From assembly GCA_963169455.1 (NCBI GenBank), contig CAUJDW010000125.1, positions 124,001-188,000 of the forward strand: a DNA stretch of 64,000 nt, written 5' to 3'. Under the pieces are notes generated by a model. That model ran no database searches, was not told where the DNA came from, and was given only the letters and a program-made list of their open reading frames with translations. The position numbers and the translations under genes were made by a program. Source of the stretch: Bacteroidota bacterium. GTDB taxonomy: Bacteria; Bacteroidota; Bacteroidia; Chitinophagales; Saprospiraceae. This document shows, in pieces, positions 16,939 through 23,979 of the stretch (position 1 is the first letter of the stretch; every line of letters begins with the position of its first letter).

Positions 16939-17009
16939 TAGACCCACAAGGATTCGAACCTTGACAAACGGAACCAAAATCCGGTGTGCTACCGTTACAC
17001 CATGGGTCT
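16939..17009 (-). tRNA. trnQ: tRNA-Gln (TTG)
   Basis: The minus strand folds into a cloverleaf. Acceptor agaccca pairs with tgggtct plus an A discriminator, the D arm contains aacggta, and the anticodon loop ttttggt gives anticodon TTG. The T arm caaggttcgaatccttg is perfect. The outermost anticodon-stem pair is a C-T mismatch. CCA is not encoded, as is common in Bacteroidota. It is followed by its own terminator. Confidence 0.92.
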
Positions 17010-17293
17010 AACCCGTGTCCAATTACCTCCTGTGTGAAGTAAGCATCATTTTTCGGATGCGAGTGCAAAGATAAAACGAAAATCACTTTCGCAAAAGTTC
17101 CGGGTAAAAAAAATCTGTCAAGACAGTAGCTTTGCTTTTTAGGCCGTAAGGCCGTAGGGCCGCACGTTACAGGCTGGCGGGCTGGAGGAAAGCAATTCAA
17201 CCAGATCGCCACTTGCTCCCCAGCCTAACAATATAGCCACAGCTGCCAGGCGCAAAGGCCGGCAGACAGGAAGAGTGGGTGATCCTCGCCTGG

Positions 17294-17335
17294 CCGCACC
17301 CCCCAAGCCCAACAATATAGCCATATAGCCATATA
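17294..17335. repeat. AT-rich repeat unit downstream of the aldo/keto reductase
   Basis: A 42-bp sequence (ccgcaccccccaag, then cccaacaatatagcc and two atatagcc steps) identical to 18438-18479, the first unit of the tandem array on the other side of the aldo/keto reductase. A partial relative (cctaacaatatagcc) lies near 17223. The 336-bp gap 17010-17345 holds nothing else recognisable. Confidence 0.8.
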
Positions 17336-17345
17336 CCCTCCCAAC

Positions 17346-18332
17346 TCACCACAACTGATGCACCAGCCCCCGGATATACCGGCCGTAGATGGCCCGCACC
17401 CCTTGCATCTCCTCCTCCGTCAGCGGGGGCAGGGCGGCGGCGGCCAGGTTGGGGGCCACCTGCTCCACCCGCGAAGCGCCGGGGATGACGGTGCTAACAG
17501 CTTCGAACATCAACACCCAGCGCAACGCCAGCGGCGCCAGGCTCTCCCGGCCGGGGAACAGCTTCTTCAGCGCTTCCACAGCCTTTAAGCCCGTGTCGTA
17601 GTCCACGCCGGAGAAGGTCTCGCCCTTGTCGAATTGCTCGCCCTGCCGGTTGTCGCGACGGTGGTCGCCGGGTTGGAAGAGGGTGTGTTTGCCGTAGGCG
17701 CCCGTCAGCAGCCCGCTGGCCAGCGGCACCCGGGCGAGAATGCCCACGCCCTTCTTTTGCGCCTCCGGGAAGAAGAGCTCCGAAGGGCGGTGGCGGAACA
17801 TGTTGAAGATGATCTGTACCGTGGTGACGTTGGGGTATTCGATGGCCTTCAGTGCTTCCTCCACCTTCTCTACGCTCACGCCCATGTTGAGGATTTTGCC
17901 CTCCTCCTTCAGCCGGTCGAACAGCCCGAAAATTTCGGGGCGGTAGTACACCTCCCAGGGCGGGCAGTGCAGCTGGATGAGGTCGAGGGCCTCCACGCGC
18001 ATGTTGCGCAGGCTGTTCTCCACGTAGGTGCGCAGGGCGCGGGGCGTGTAGTTTTCATTGGTGTGCGGCCTGATCTGCCGCCCGCACTTGGTGGCTACGT
18101 AAATGCGCTCAGAGCGGGCTTTCAGCACCCGCCCGACCGCGGCTTCGCTCTCTCCGGCGCTGTACACGTCAGCGGTGTCGATAAAGTTGACGCCCTGGTC
18201 GATAGCGGCGTGCAGGATGCGCTCGGCACTGTCATGGCTGAAGGCGGATCCCCATTTGCCGCCCAACTGCCAGGCCCCCAGCCCGATTTCGGAGACCTCG
18301 AATCCTGTTTTTCCTAGTCTGCGGTAGTTCAT
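17346..18332 (-). CDS. Aldo/keto reductase
   Basis: A 328-residue NADPH-dependent aldo/keto reductase, cytoplasmic (beta/alpha)8 barrel. The catalytic tetrad is visible: Asp52 and Tyr57 in FIDTADVYSAGESE, Lys82 in VATKCGR, and His122 in LIQLHCPP. The N-terminus MNYRRLGKTGFEVSEIGLG is typical of the YhdN/general-stress subfamily. The C-terminal part has the cofactor motif VIPGASRVEQV. The natural substrate is not deducible. The gene is flanked on both sides by copies of the AT-rich 42-bp repeat in the same orientation, so recombination between them could delete it. Confidence 0.93.
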   Translation of the reverse strand: MNYRRLGKTGFEVSEIGLGAWQLGGKWGSAFSHDSAERILHAAIDQGVNFIDTADVYSAGESEAAVGRVLKARSERIYVATKCGRQIRPHTNENYTPRALRTYVENSLRNMRVEALDLIQLHCPPWEVYYRPEIFGLFDRLKEEGKILNMGVSVEKVEEALKAIEYPNVTTVQIIFNMFRHRPSELFFPEAQKKGVGILARVPLASGLLTGAYGKHTLFQPGDHRRDNRQGEQFDKGETFSGVDYDTGLKAVEALKKLFPGRESLAPLALRWVLMFEAVSTVIPGASRVEQVAPNLAAAALPPLTEEEMQGVRAIYGRYIRGLVHQLW

Positions 18333-18345
18333 GGTTTAGGTTTTA

Positions 18346-18383
18346 AGGTCAGAAGGTCAGAAGGTCTTAAGGTCTAATGGTCG
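18346..18383. repeat. Decamer polypurine simple repeat
   Basis: A run of aaggtcaga/aaggtctta-type decamers just upstream of the aldo/keto reductase start. It resembles the complementary cttccgacct tract at 23550-23590. It may be slippage-prone and is close enough to the start to affect the promoter. Confidence 0.6.
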
Positions 18384-18437
18384 TATGAGGCCGAAGGTAG
18401 TCCCGTACCGACGAAAGGCGGCAAAGGTAGCAACTCC

Positions 18438-18630
18438 CCGCACCCCCCAAGCCCAACAATATAGCCATATAGCCATATAACCTCCCCGCACCCCCAAGCC
18501 CAACAATATAGCCATATAGCCATATAACCTCCCCGCACCCCAAGCCCAACAATATAGCCATATAGCCATATAACCTCCCCCGCACCCCCCAAGCCCAACA
18601 ATATAGCCATATAGCCATATAACCTCCCCC
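18438..18630. repeat. Tandem array of four 46-49-bp AT-rich units
   Basis: Four units, with aagcccaacaatatagcc beginning at 18449, 18496, 18542 and 18591, each followed by atatagccatataacctc and a C-rich spacer. It fills most of the gap between the alpha/beta hydrolase stop (18643) and the aldo/keto reductase start. The spacers are near-identical and about 20 bp, so it is not a CRISPR array. Confidence 0.85.
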
Positions 18631-18642
18631 GGTTCCTCCCTG

Positions 18643-19482
18643 CTACGCCACCCCCTGCAACCTAACCAGCAAGCTATGATACAGCGCCTCATCATGCAGT
18701 ATATCATAGAGTTGCTCGTGGTATTCCGCGAATTCCGGCAGGTTGTTGTGGCCGCCACCCTCGATAGGGATCAGCAGGCCGCGGGGCGCGGCTTCCGCCA
18801 GCATCCGGCCCTGTTTGAAGGATATCAGGCGGTCGTGGGTGCCGTGCAGGACGAAAACGGGGCAGTCCACCTTTCTGATGAACTGGTCGCTGCGGATTTT
18901 GTAGCGCAGTATCCACTTCAGCGGAAGCCAGAAGCCGTATTGCTGCACCTGATGGAGGAAGCTGTAGTAGGGCGAATCCAGGATCAGCATGCGGGGTTTG
19001 TTCCAGGAGGCCACGCGGGCGGCGATGCCGCTGCCCATGGAGCGCCCGTAAACGATGATCTGCTCCTCCCGATACTGGCTGCTCAGCCATTTGTAAACGG
19101 CCTGTGCGTCATTGTACAGGGTGGATTCCGTGCGCCTGCCCTTGCTTTTGCCGAAGCCCCGGTAATCGATCATGAAAAAGTCGTAGCCCTTGCCCAGGAA
19201 ATCCTTGGCGAACTTCCCCCAGCCCTTGATGCTTCGCGAGTTGCCCTTAAGGTAAAAAACCACGCCTTTGGCGTTGGGCGCCCTGAAGTGGATGCCGTTG
19301 ATGACCCCCCCGTCTTCCATCTCGAAGTTCACCTCGGTGAAAGGAAAGGAATACTTGTATTCAAAGGTGCGGGGCAGAATCTCCGGGCGGAAGAAGAAAT
19401 AGTGCTGCAGGAAATAGAACAGCAGGCACAGGGCCAGGTAGCATCCGCAAAGGTACAGCAGTAGTTCCATCCAGGCTTGCAT
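18643..19482 (-). CDS. Alpha/beta hydrolase (S33-like), membrane anchored
   Basis: A 279-residue alpha/beta hydrolase of the serine aminopeptidase/Hydrolase_4 type (Bem46/YhhN-like). An N-terminal hydrophobic segment (LLLYLCGCYLALCLLFYFLQ) anchors it in the membrane. The oxyanion motif FMIDYRGFGKSKG precedes the nucleophile elbow G-R-S-M-G (Ser148). Asp217 (LHGTHDRLI) and His245 (GGGHNNL) complete the triad. The substrate is unknown: esters, lipids or peptides. It is followed downstream by the tandem repeat array. Confidence 0.88.
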   Translation of the reverse strand: MQAWMELLLYLCGCYLALCLLFYFLQHYFFFRPEILPRTFEYKYSFPFTEVNFEMEDGGVINGIHFRAPNAKGVVFYLKGNSRSIKGWGKFAKDFLGKGYDFFMIDYRGFGKSKGRRTESTLYNDAQAVYKWLSSQYREEQIIVYGRSMGSGIAARVASWNKPRMLILDSPYYSFLHQVQQYGFWLPLKWILRYKIRSDQFIRKVDCPVFVLHGTHDRLISFKQGRMLAEAAPRGLLIPIEGGGHNNLPEFAEYHEQLYDILHDEALYHSLLVRLQGVA

Positions 19483-19540
19483 GTTGTTTTTTCAGGCTTG
19501 CCGGGTTGAATTTACGAAATTGGATGGATTTGGCAAGGTT

Positions 19541-20395
19541 TCAGGCTTCCGGTTCTCCAGCGCCCTTCATCACCACCGTCCGGTGGGGGAAGGGGATTTC
19601 GACCCCTTCGGCATCGAAGCGGTTTTTAATGCTTTCCAGCAGGTCGCACTCCATGACGAATGCGTCGGCCTGGTTGGCCGCCCAGGCCCAGGCCCTGAGG
19701 TTGACGGAAGAATCGCCCAGGCTGACGACCCGCACGGGCACTTCTTCGGCCCCGTTCTCGATCTGCTCGCTGGTGCGCTGGTCGATGCGAAGCGGGTGGT
19801 TCAGCACTTCCTCCCGCATGATAGCCCTGGCTTTGGCTATATCCGAATCGTAACTGATCCCCATGTTGATATAGCGGCAGATCCGTTCGTCCTCGAGGTC
19901 GGCGTTGATGATGACCTCATTGTTGATGACGGAGTTCGGGATTACGATGCGGCGGTTGAAAAAATCGCGTATCACGGTATGCCGCAGGGTAATGTCTTCC
20001 ACCGTGCCCTGCAGCGTGTCCTTGATAACGACCCGGTCATTGATCCGGTAGGGCTTGAACAGAATGATGAAGATGCCGCTGACGATATTGCTCAGGGCTT
20101 GCTGGGAAGCAAAACCGACGGCCACGGCCACAATACCCGCGCCCGCCAGCATGGAACCCGCCAGCGCCTTGAGGGACTCAACCTGAAAGATGGCGATCCC
20201 GAAGCCTATCAGGTAGATGAGCGCCGAAATGGTATGCCGTAAAAACTGGTATTTGGTAGGGTCGTTCCTCAGTATCCTCGTCGATTTCAGGATAATGCGG
20301 TCAAAAATCCTTCTGAACAAAAAGGCAAGCAGTATGGTGCCCGCTACAATGATGAGGGCATAGAAGTATGGGAGATAGTCGAAATTCAATTCCAT
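19541..20395 (-). CDS. Small-conductance mechanosensitive channel (MscS family)
   Basis: A 284-residue MscS-type channel that opens under membrane tension to release solutes at hypo-osmotic shock. It has three N-terminal transmembrane helices; the third is glycine/alanine-rich and pore-lining (LAGSMLAGAGIVAVAVGFASQQALSNIVSG split over two stretches). A beta domain (INDRVVIKDTLQGTVEDITLRHTVIRD) and the VIPNS signature follow, then the alpha/beta C-terminal cage domain. Length equals canonical MscS. The start at 20395 gives a short N-terminus before TM1. A nested-palindrome element lies 35 bp upstream of the start. Confidence 0.93.
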   Translation of the reverse strand: MELNFDYLPYFYALIIVAGTILLAFLFRRIFDRIILKSTRILRNDPTKYQFLRHTISALIYLIGFGIAIFQVESLKALAGSMLAGAGIVAVAVGFASQQALSNIVSGIFIILFKPYRINDRVVIKDTLQGTVEDITLRHTVIRDFFNRRIVIPNSVINNEVIINADLEDERICRYINMGISYDSDIAKARAIMREEVLNHPLRIDQRTSEQIENGAEEVPVRVVSLGDSSVNLRAWAWAANQADAFVMECDLLESIKNRFDAEGVEIPFPHRTVVMKGAGEPEA

Positions 20396-20430
20396 GTTTT
20401 TCCCGTTGGTTGAAAAAAGTTTCTGGGCGA

Positions 20431-20496
20431 AACTATTTAGGTTGGAACGCGGGCCTTCGGCCCGCGACGCAGATAATCCGGAAGTCCTAAATAGTT
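20431..20496. repeat. Nested palindrome, REP-like element copy 2
   Basis: An outer 10-bp perfect inverted repeat (aactatttag 20431-20440, ctaaatagtt 20487-20496) encloses a 7-bp hairpin gcgggcc-ttc-ggcccgc (20449-20465). The central sequence ttaggttggaacgc...ggcccgcga is shared with 4504-4545, while the outer arms are not. It lies upstream of mscS. The rest of the 398-bp gap (20396-20793) shows no gene. Confidence 0.75.
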
Positions 20497-20793
20497 ACTT
20501 TTGGGCGCTCTAAAGTTAGGGCAATAATTTTAACAGCGGGAAAAACAACTGGTTCAGTCAAACCATGCCGGCCTGTAACCCTGAAACCTGTAACACTGCC
20601 CGCCCTCGCTGCGCTCAGCCGGGTGAAAACGAGAAACCAGGAACCCCTATGGAGACTGGGTGACCCGACTCTGCGAGCCGGGCAAACTGGGTGAGGGGGA
20701 GACGAGGCGAGCCTGCGGCAACCTCAGAAACCAGAAACCGGAAATGCTAAGCTTTCTAAGGCTATCCCTCCTGATGCACGGGCCATACCGGGC

Positions 20794-21402
20794 TCAGTCC
20801 CAGTCCCACTCGTCGCCGAAGCCGCCGAAGCGGAAGGTGAGGGCGCCGGTAGGGCTGCTGAAATCGCCGTCATCCAGGTTGGGCAGGCGGTTGACGCCGT
20901 TCACCCAGCGGTAGCCGGCGGTAATGCCCAGTTTGAAAAAGCGGGTGAGGTTGACTTCCATGCCTATTTCCGGAGTCAGGACGAAAATCCGGTCAGAGGG
21001 AATATCCAGGCGGTCGTGGAGCAGGCTGGTTTTGCCCCAGCCCACTTTCAGGCTGCCGTAGGGGTGCCAGACTTTGGCTTGCCTGGCCGTGTAACCGAAC
21101 CACAAGCCGCCGTGTTTCAGGCGAATGTCGTAGATGACGTCCTGCACTTCCCCGTCGATCTCCTGTTCTATCGTGATTTCCGGATAACTGGTGCCCATGC
21201 CGTACCCCCCGATGAACAGGTCATCGAGGATGAGCGCGCCGCCGCCGCCGACATCGGCGCCTACCTCGCCGTTGATGGAGCCGATCTCGACAATCGGGCC
21301 CCCAAAGGCGCCAAAAGAACTGAAATCATCAAAAAGGGTTTCGTGCTGGGCATAGGCCTGCAGCCCGGCCAGCAGCAGGGCGGTGATAAAGAAAGTTCTC
21401 AT
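20794..21402 (-). CDS. Predicted outer-membrane beta-barrel/secreted protein
   Basis: A 202-residue protein with a signal peptide (MRTFFITALLLAGLQAYAQ). The mature part is Gly- and aromatic-rich with alternating hydrophobic strands (LILDDLFIGGYGMGTSYPE, GGLWFGYTARQAKVW, YGSLKVGWGKTSLL, FFKLGITAGYRWV) and ends L-T-F-R-F-G-G-F-G-D-E-W-D-W-D. This is the pattern of small outer-membrane beta-barrels. No enzyme motif is seen. The acidic C-terminus after the last strand is unusual for a barrel that ends in an aromatic residue. Divergent from the thioredoxin gene. Confidence 0.6.
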   Translation of the reverse strand: MRTFFITALLLAGLQAYAQHETLFDDFSSFGAFGGPIVEIGSINGEVGADVGGGGALILDDLFIGGYGMGTSYPEITIEQEIDGEVQDVIYDIRLKHGGLWFGYTARQAKVWHPYGSLKVGWGKTSLLHDRLDIPSDRIFVLTPEIGMEVNLTRFFKLGITAGYRWVNGVNRLPNLDDGDFSSPTGALTFRFGGFGDEWDWD

Positions 21403-21427
21403 GTTTTCTTCTTTTTGTAGTTTAGGC

Positions 21428-21465
21428 GGCGGGAAAGAAGCACGCTGAGCCTTTCTTTTCCCGCC
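21428..21465. promoter_or_regulatory. Hairpin in divergent promoter region
   Basis: ggcgggaaa (21428-21436) pairs with tttcccgcc (21457-21465) between the divergent beta-barrel and thioredoxin genes. It could be an operator or a 5' leader hairpin; no promoter element was identified with confidence. Confidence 0.35.
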
Positions 21466-21604
21466 TGAACTTTACCCAAACAATAGATGTATAAAAAAAG
21501 GAAATACCCCTATGTGGCTTTCATTTTATCATTCTGTGATCTGCGCCGCATAAAAAATGGGGAATTACTTGTTTTTTGCGCCTTAAAACGAAAACCTGGC
21601 CAAT

Positions 21605-22378
21605 ATGAATTTCAAGCAGGATGTCATTGAAAAAAGTTTCGAAATACCGGTAGTAGTCGATTTCTGGGCGCCCTGGTGCGGGCCCTGCAGGGTGCTTGGG
21701 CCCACTATCGAAAGCCTCGCCGCCGAGCAGTCCGGCAAATGGGAGCTGGTCAAAGTCAATACGGAAGAACATTATGAACTGTCGGAGCAGTACAACATCC
21801 GCAGCATTCCGAATGTGAAGATGTTCCATCAGGGCGAGGCCATCGCCGAATTTATGGGAGCCTGGCCGCGCGCGGCCATCGAGCGCTGGCTGTCGGAAAA
21901 CCTGCCCGACAGCCGTAAGGCGGGCCTGGCCGATATCCTGGCCCGCCTCAATGGCGCCGGCGCCCTGTCGGAACTGGAAGCTTTCGTTTCCGAAAACCCC
22001 GACGTGGCCGAAGCCCGCCTCGCACTGGCGCAGCGCATCGTGTACTCCATGCCGGAACGCGCACTGGCCCTGGTGGAAACCATCCGCCTGGGGGATAAAC
22101 TGGAAGAACAGGCCGAAGCCCTGCGCACGATCGCGGAACTCATGGCCCTGGAACCTGACGGTTCCTCTCCTGGCAGCCTGCTTGCGCAAAGCCGCGAAGC
22201 CCTCCGCCAACAGGACGGAGAAGCAGCCATAAAGGCTGTCATCGAAGCCACGGCCATCGATAAGTCCTACCAAAAGGATCTGCCCCGCCGGGCAGCCATA
22301 GCCCTCTTCCGTACCTGGGGGCCCGATAACCCCCTGACCAAAAACTACCGCTGGCGGTTCGACATGGCGCTCTACTAG
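21605..22378 (+). CDS. Thioredoxin-TPR fusion (CnoX/YbbN-like)
   Basis: A 257-residue protein: thioredoxin domain in residues 1-108 with active site W-C-G-P-C (Cys25, Cys28) and cis-Pro69 in R-S-I-P-N, then helical tetratricopeptide-like repeats to the C-terminus. This layout is that of CnoX/YbbN, which protects proteins from oxidative over-folding and hands them to chaperonins. The intact CxxC suggests reductase activity is retained, unlike E. coli CnoX. It has no signal peptide, so it is cytoplasmic. Divergent from a beta-barrel gene and apparently monocistronic, with a hairpin at 22538-22581 as likely terminator. Confidence 0.88.
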   Translation: MNFKQDVIEKSFEIPVVVDFWAPWCGPCRVLGPTIESLAAEQSGKWELVKVNTEEHYELSEQYNIRSIPNVKMFHQGEAIAEFMGAWPRAAIERWLSENLPDSRKAGLADILARLNGAGALSELEAFVSENPDVAEARLALAQRIVYSMPERALALVETIRLGDKLEEQAEALRTIAELMALEPDGSSPGSLLAQSREALRQQDGEAAIKAVIEATAIDKSYQKDLPRRAAIALFRTWGPDNPLTKNYRWRFDMALY

Positions 22379-22402
22379 CCCGGACGGGACTGGGTGCCGG
22401 GA

Positions 22403-22525
22403 GAGGGGGAGATGAGGTGAGCCTTGGGCAAGCAAACGGAATGGCTATATTGTTATTTGGCTATATTGTAATATGGCTATATTGTTATATGGCTATATTG
22501 ATATGGCTATATTGTTATATGGCTG
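22403..22525. repeat. Dispersed GA-rich 22-mer and AT-rich microsatellite
   Basis: 22403-22424 repeats the sequence at 20693-20714 (two mismatches in 22). From 22441 to 22525 there are about six copies of atatggctatattgtt, the reverse-complement form of the repeats around the aldo/keto reductase (atatagccatat). It is non-coding. Confidence 0.6.
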
Positions 22526-22537
22526 CTTTGGGGGAAA

Positions 22538-22581
22538 CTTCCGAAGTTTATCAGGGTGTCAGCCTGGCGAAACTTCGGAAG
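22538..22581. terminator. Bidirectional hairpin between convergent genes
   Basis: A 12-bp perfect stem cttccgaagttt (22538-22549) / aaacttcggaag (22570-22581) with a 20-nt loop, between the thioredoxin-TPR gene and the convergent lipoprotein gene. Confidence 0.55.
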
Positions 22582-22640
22582 CTTAGCTCTGTAAGCCTGC
22601 CCCGGGAACCTCCCGGGGTTCTGCCCACTGCTACTGCCGG

Positions 22641-23336
22641 CTATTCCACAACTTCCAGTTCCGCCACGCGGGTGTAGTATTCCAGGTCGGCGAGGACGGA
22701 GAGCCCGGGTTTTCTTTCCGCCGTTTTTTTCTTTTTGACCAGGTACAACTGATGGGGGCCGGGTTGGAGGCCTTCAAGTTGGATGGGTGGAATCTGGTAT
22801 TCCTCTCCCTGGCTTGGGCCGTCCAGCGTAAATGAAAAAGCCTGGTTCCAGGCGTCGCTGAAAAGAAAAACGAGGCTTTCGCCGGGCTGGAGCCGCCCGC
22901 CCCGGGCGAAAAGAGACATCCCCTGGCTTTTGCTGGCCTTATCTTCTACAATATAAAAGGTGTCGATGGGCGTCATGGAAAGGGCGTACTGCTGCTTCGG
23001 GCCCTTGTCGTTTTTAAAACTGAAGGGGAACTCAGCCGCATAATCCCCCTTTCGCTGGAGGAAATACCGGACCGTTCCGCCCGGCAGCGGCCGGGCTTCC
23101 ATGCCGCTGCCCTGAAACGCCACCCCGCCCGGCATCGTTTTGGGAGCCGCCGTCCGGATGGAGTCGCCCTCGAAAAAAGTGGCCGTCGCCTTGAGCTCTT
23201 TTTCCGCCTGCAGATAACGCACAAAAAGCTCGGCAAAGAGGTGCGGCGGGGGCTGCTCATCTGAACTGCTCTGGCAGGCCGTGGCCAGGGCCAGGATAAT
23301 AAAGGCAACCCATCTTCCGGAGTATCTGAACGACAT
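22641..23336 (-). CDS. Hypothetical lipoprotein
   Basis: A 231-residue protein with a lipoprotein signal peptide ending A-L-A-T-A-C (Cys21). The mature region begins with an acidic linker (QSSSDEQPPPH), then a helical segment (FAELFVRYLQAEKELKATATFFEGD) followed by beta-rich sequence with a final strand Y-Y-T-R-V-A-E-L-E-V-V-E. I do not recognise the family. It is probably attached to the envelope. No operon partner: the next gene is a TonB receptor on the other strand 640 bp away. Confidence 0.65.
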   Translation of the reverse strand: MSFRYSGRWVAFIILALATACQSSSDEQPPPHLFAELFVRYLQAEKELKATATFFEGDSIRTAAPKTMPGGVAFQGSGMEARPLPGGTVRYFLQRKGDYAAEFPFSFKNDKGPKQQYALSMTPIDTFYIVEDKASKSQGMSLFARGGRLQPGESLVFLFSDAWNQAFSFTLDGPSQGEEYQIPPIQLEGLQPGPHQLYLVKKKKTAERKPGLSVLADLEYYTRVAELEVVE

Positions 23337-23979
23337 AAATTCCTGGTTTTCGCTTTTGGAAATATTTTCTCAGGCGCAAAGATAAAGCCGGGCTTTCAAT
23401 TTTGCCCCACTCCCGATGGCCCTGTTGCCCATCCTTCCGCGAGGCTCCTCCGCAGAGCCACGGTCAAAAATGCTGGCCCGATTCCGCCCTTCGGGCTACG
23501 CCCGGATAACAGTACTGGCCTTCTGCCCCGTCTCTGCAATCCGGGCAAGCCTTCCAACCTTCCGACCTTCCAACCTTCCGACCTTTTGACCTTCTTGTCA
23601 TATACAGGACGAAACAGCAATACTTCCATAATTCGGAAGAAGCGTTATATTTGCCCCGCTCGTTAGAGAAAAAATTGCTTCAGTCACCTTCCACCAAAGC
23701 GAGCCCCCAAAATCAGAAACCTGACTTTAGGAAAAAAATGATGCGGGTTGTCCCGTCAAATTATTCTACTTTTGAGATTGCCGGAGTGAGCACCTGCGCG
23801 TCGGCCCGTTTCGGGCAGCCGCATAAAAAACAAGCAGGATGGCAACTGTTGAAAGATCGTACGCTTTTCACCGCTGAACCCCGAAAGGAAATTTTTTGAA
23901 AACAGTCTTAATTTTTTTAACATTGTGACGGTTCTGAAAACCCTAGGTCTTTAGTCGAAATATTAAAACAGGAAATTTT
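23337..23979. promoter_or_regulatory. 643-bp intergenic leader of the surface cassette
   Basis: It contains a pyrimidine decamer repeat at 23550-23590 (cttccaacct/cttccgacct) and a Bacteroidota-type -7 element tatatttg at 23646-23653. A further ~330 nt of leader precede the TonB receptor start. An 82-codon open frame at 23651-23899 begins on that promoter motif but looks non-coding. No riboswitch fold was recognised. Confidence 0.4.
23646..23653 (+). promoter_or_regulatory. Candidate -7 promoter element (TAnnTTTG)
   Basis: tatatttg matches the Bacteroidota -7 consensus TAnnTTTG exactly. No convincing -33 TTTG was seen at the usual spacing, so the call is tentative. If correct, the TonB receptor operon has a leader of about 320 nt. 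Confidence 0.4.

Noticed and set aside
16558-16977. 139-codon frame overlapping tRNA-Gln and the 36-bp repeat
   Set aside because: It runs through a tRNA and its terminator; composition is not protein-like.
18438-18630. CRISPR array possibility for the tandem repeats
   Set aside because: Spacers are near-identical C-rich segments of about 20 bp and no cas genes are nearby.
18357-18758. Frames encoding repeated MAIWLYCWAWG-type peptides
   Set aside because: They translate the AT-rich tandem repeat in several frames equally; no start signal or conservation expected.
20660-20914. 84-codon frame in the gap after mscS
   Set aside because: It overlaps the 3' end of the beta-barrel gene and repeats; no coding signature.
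23651-23899. 82-codon frame upstream of the TonB receptor
   Set aside because: It starts on the promoter motif, has basic junk-like sequence and no homologous pattern.
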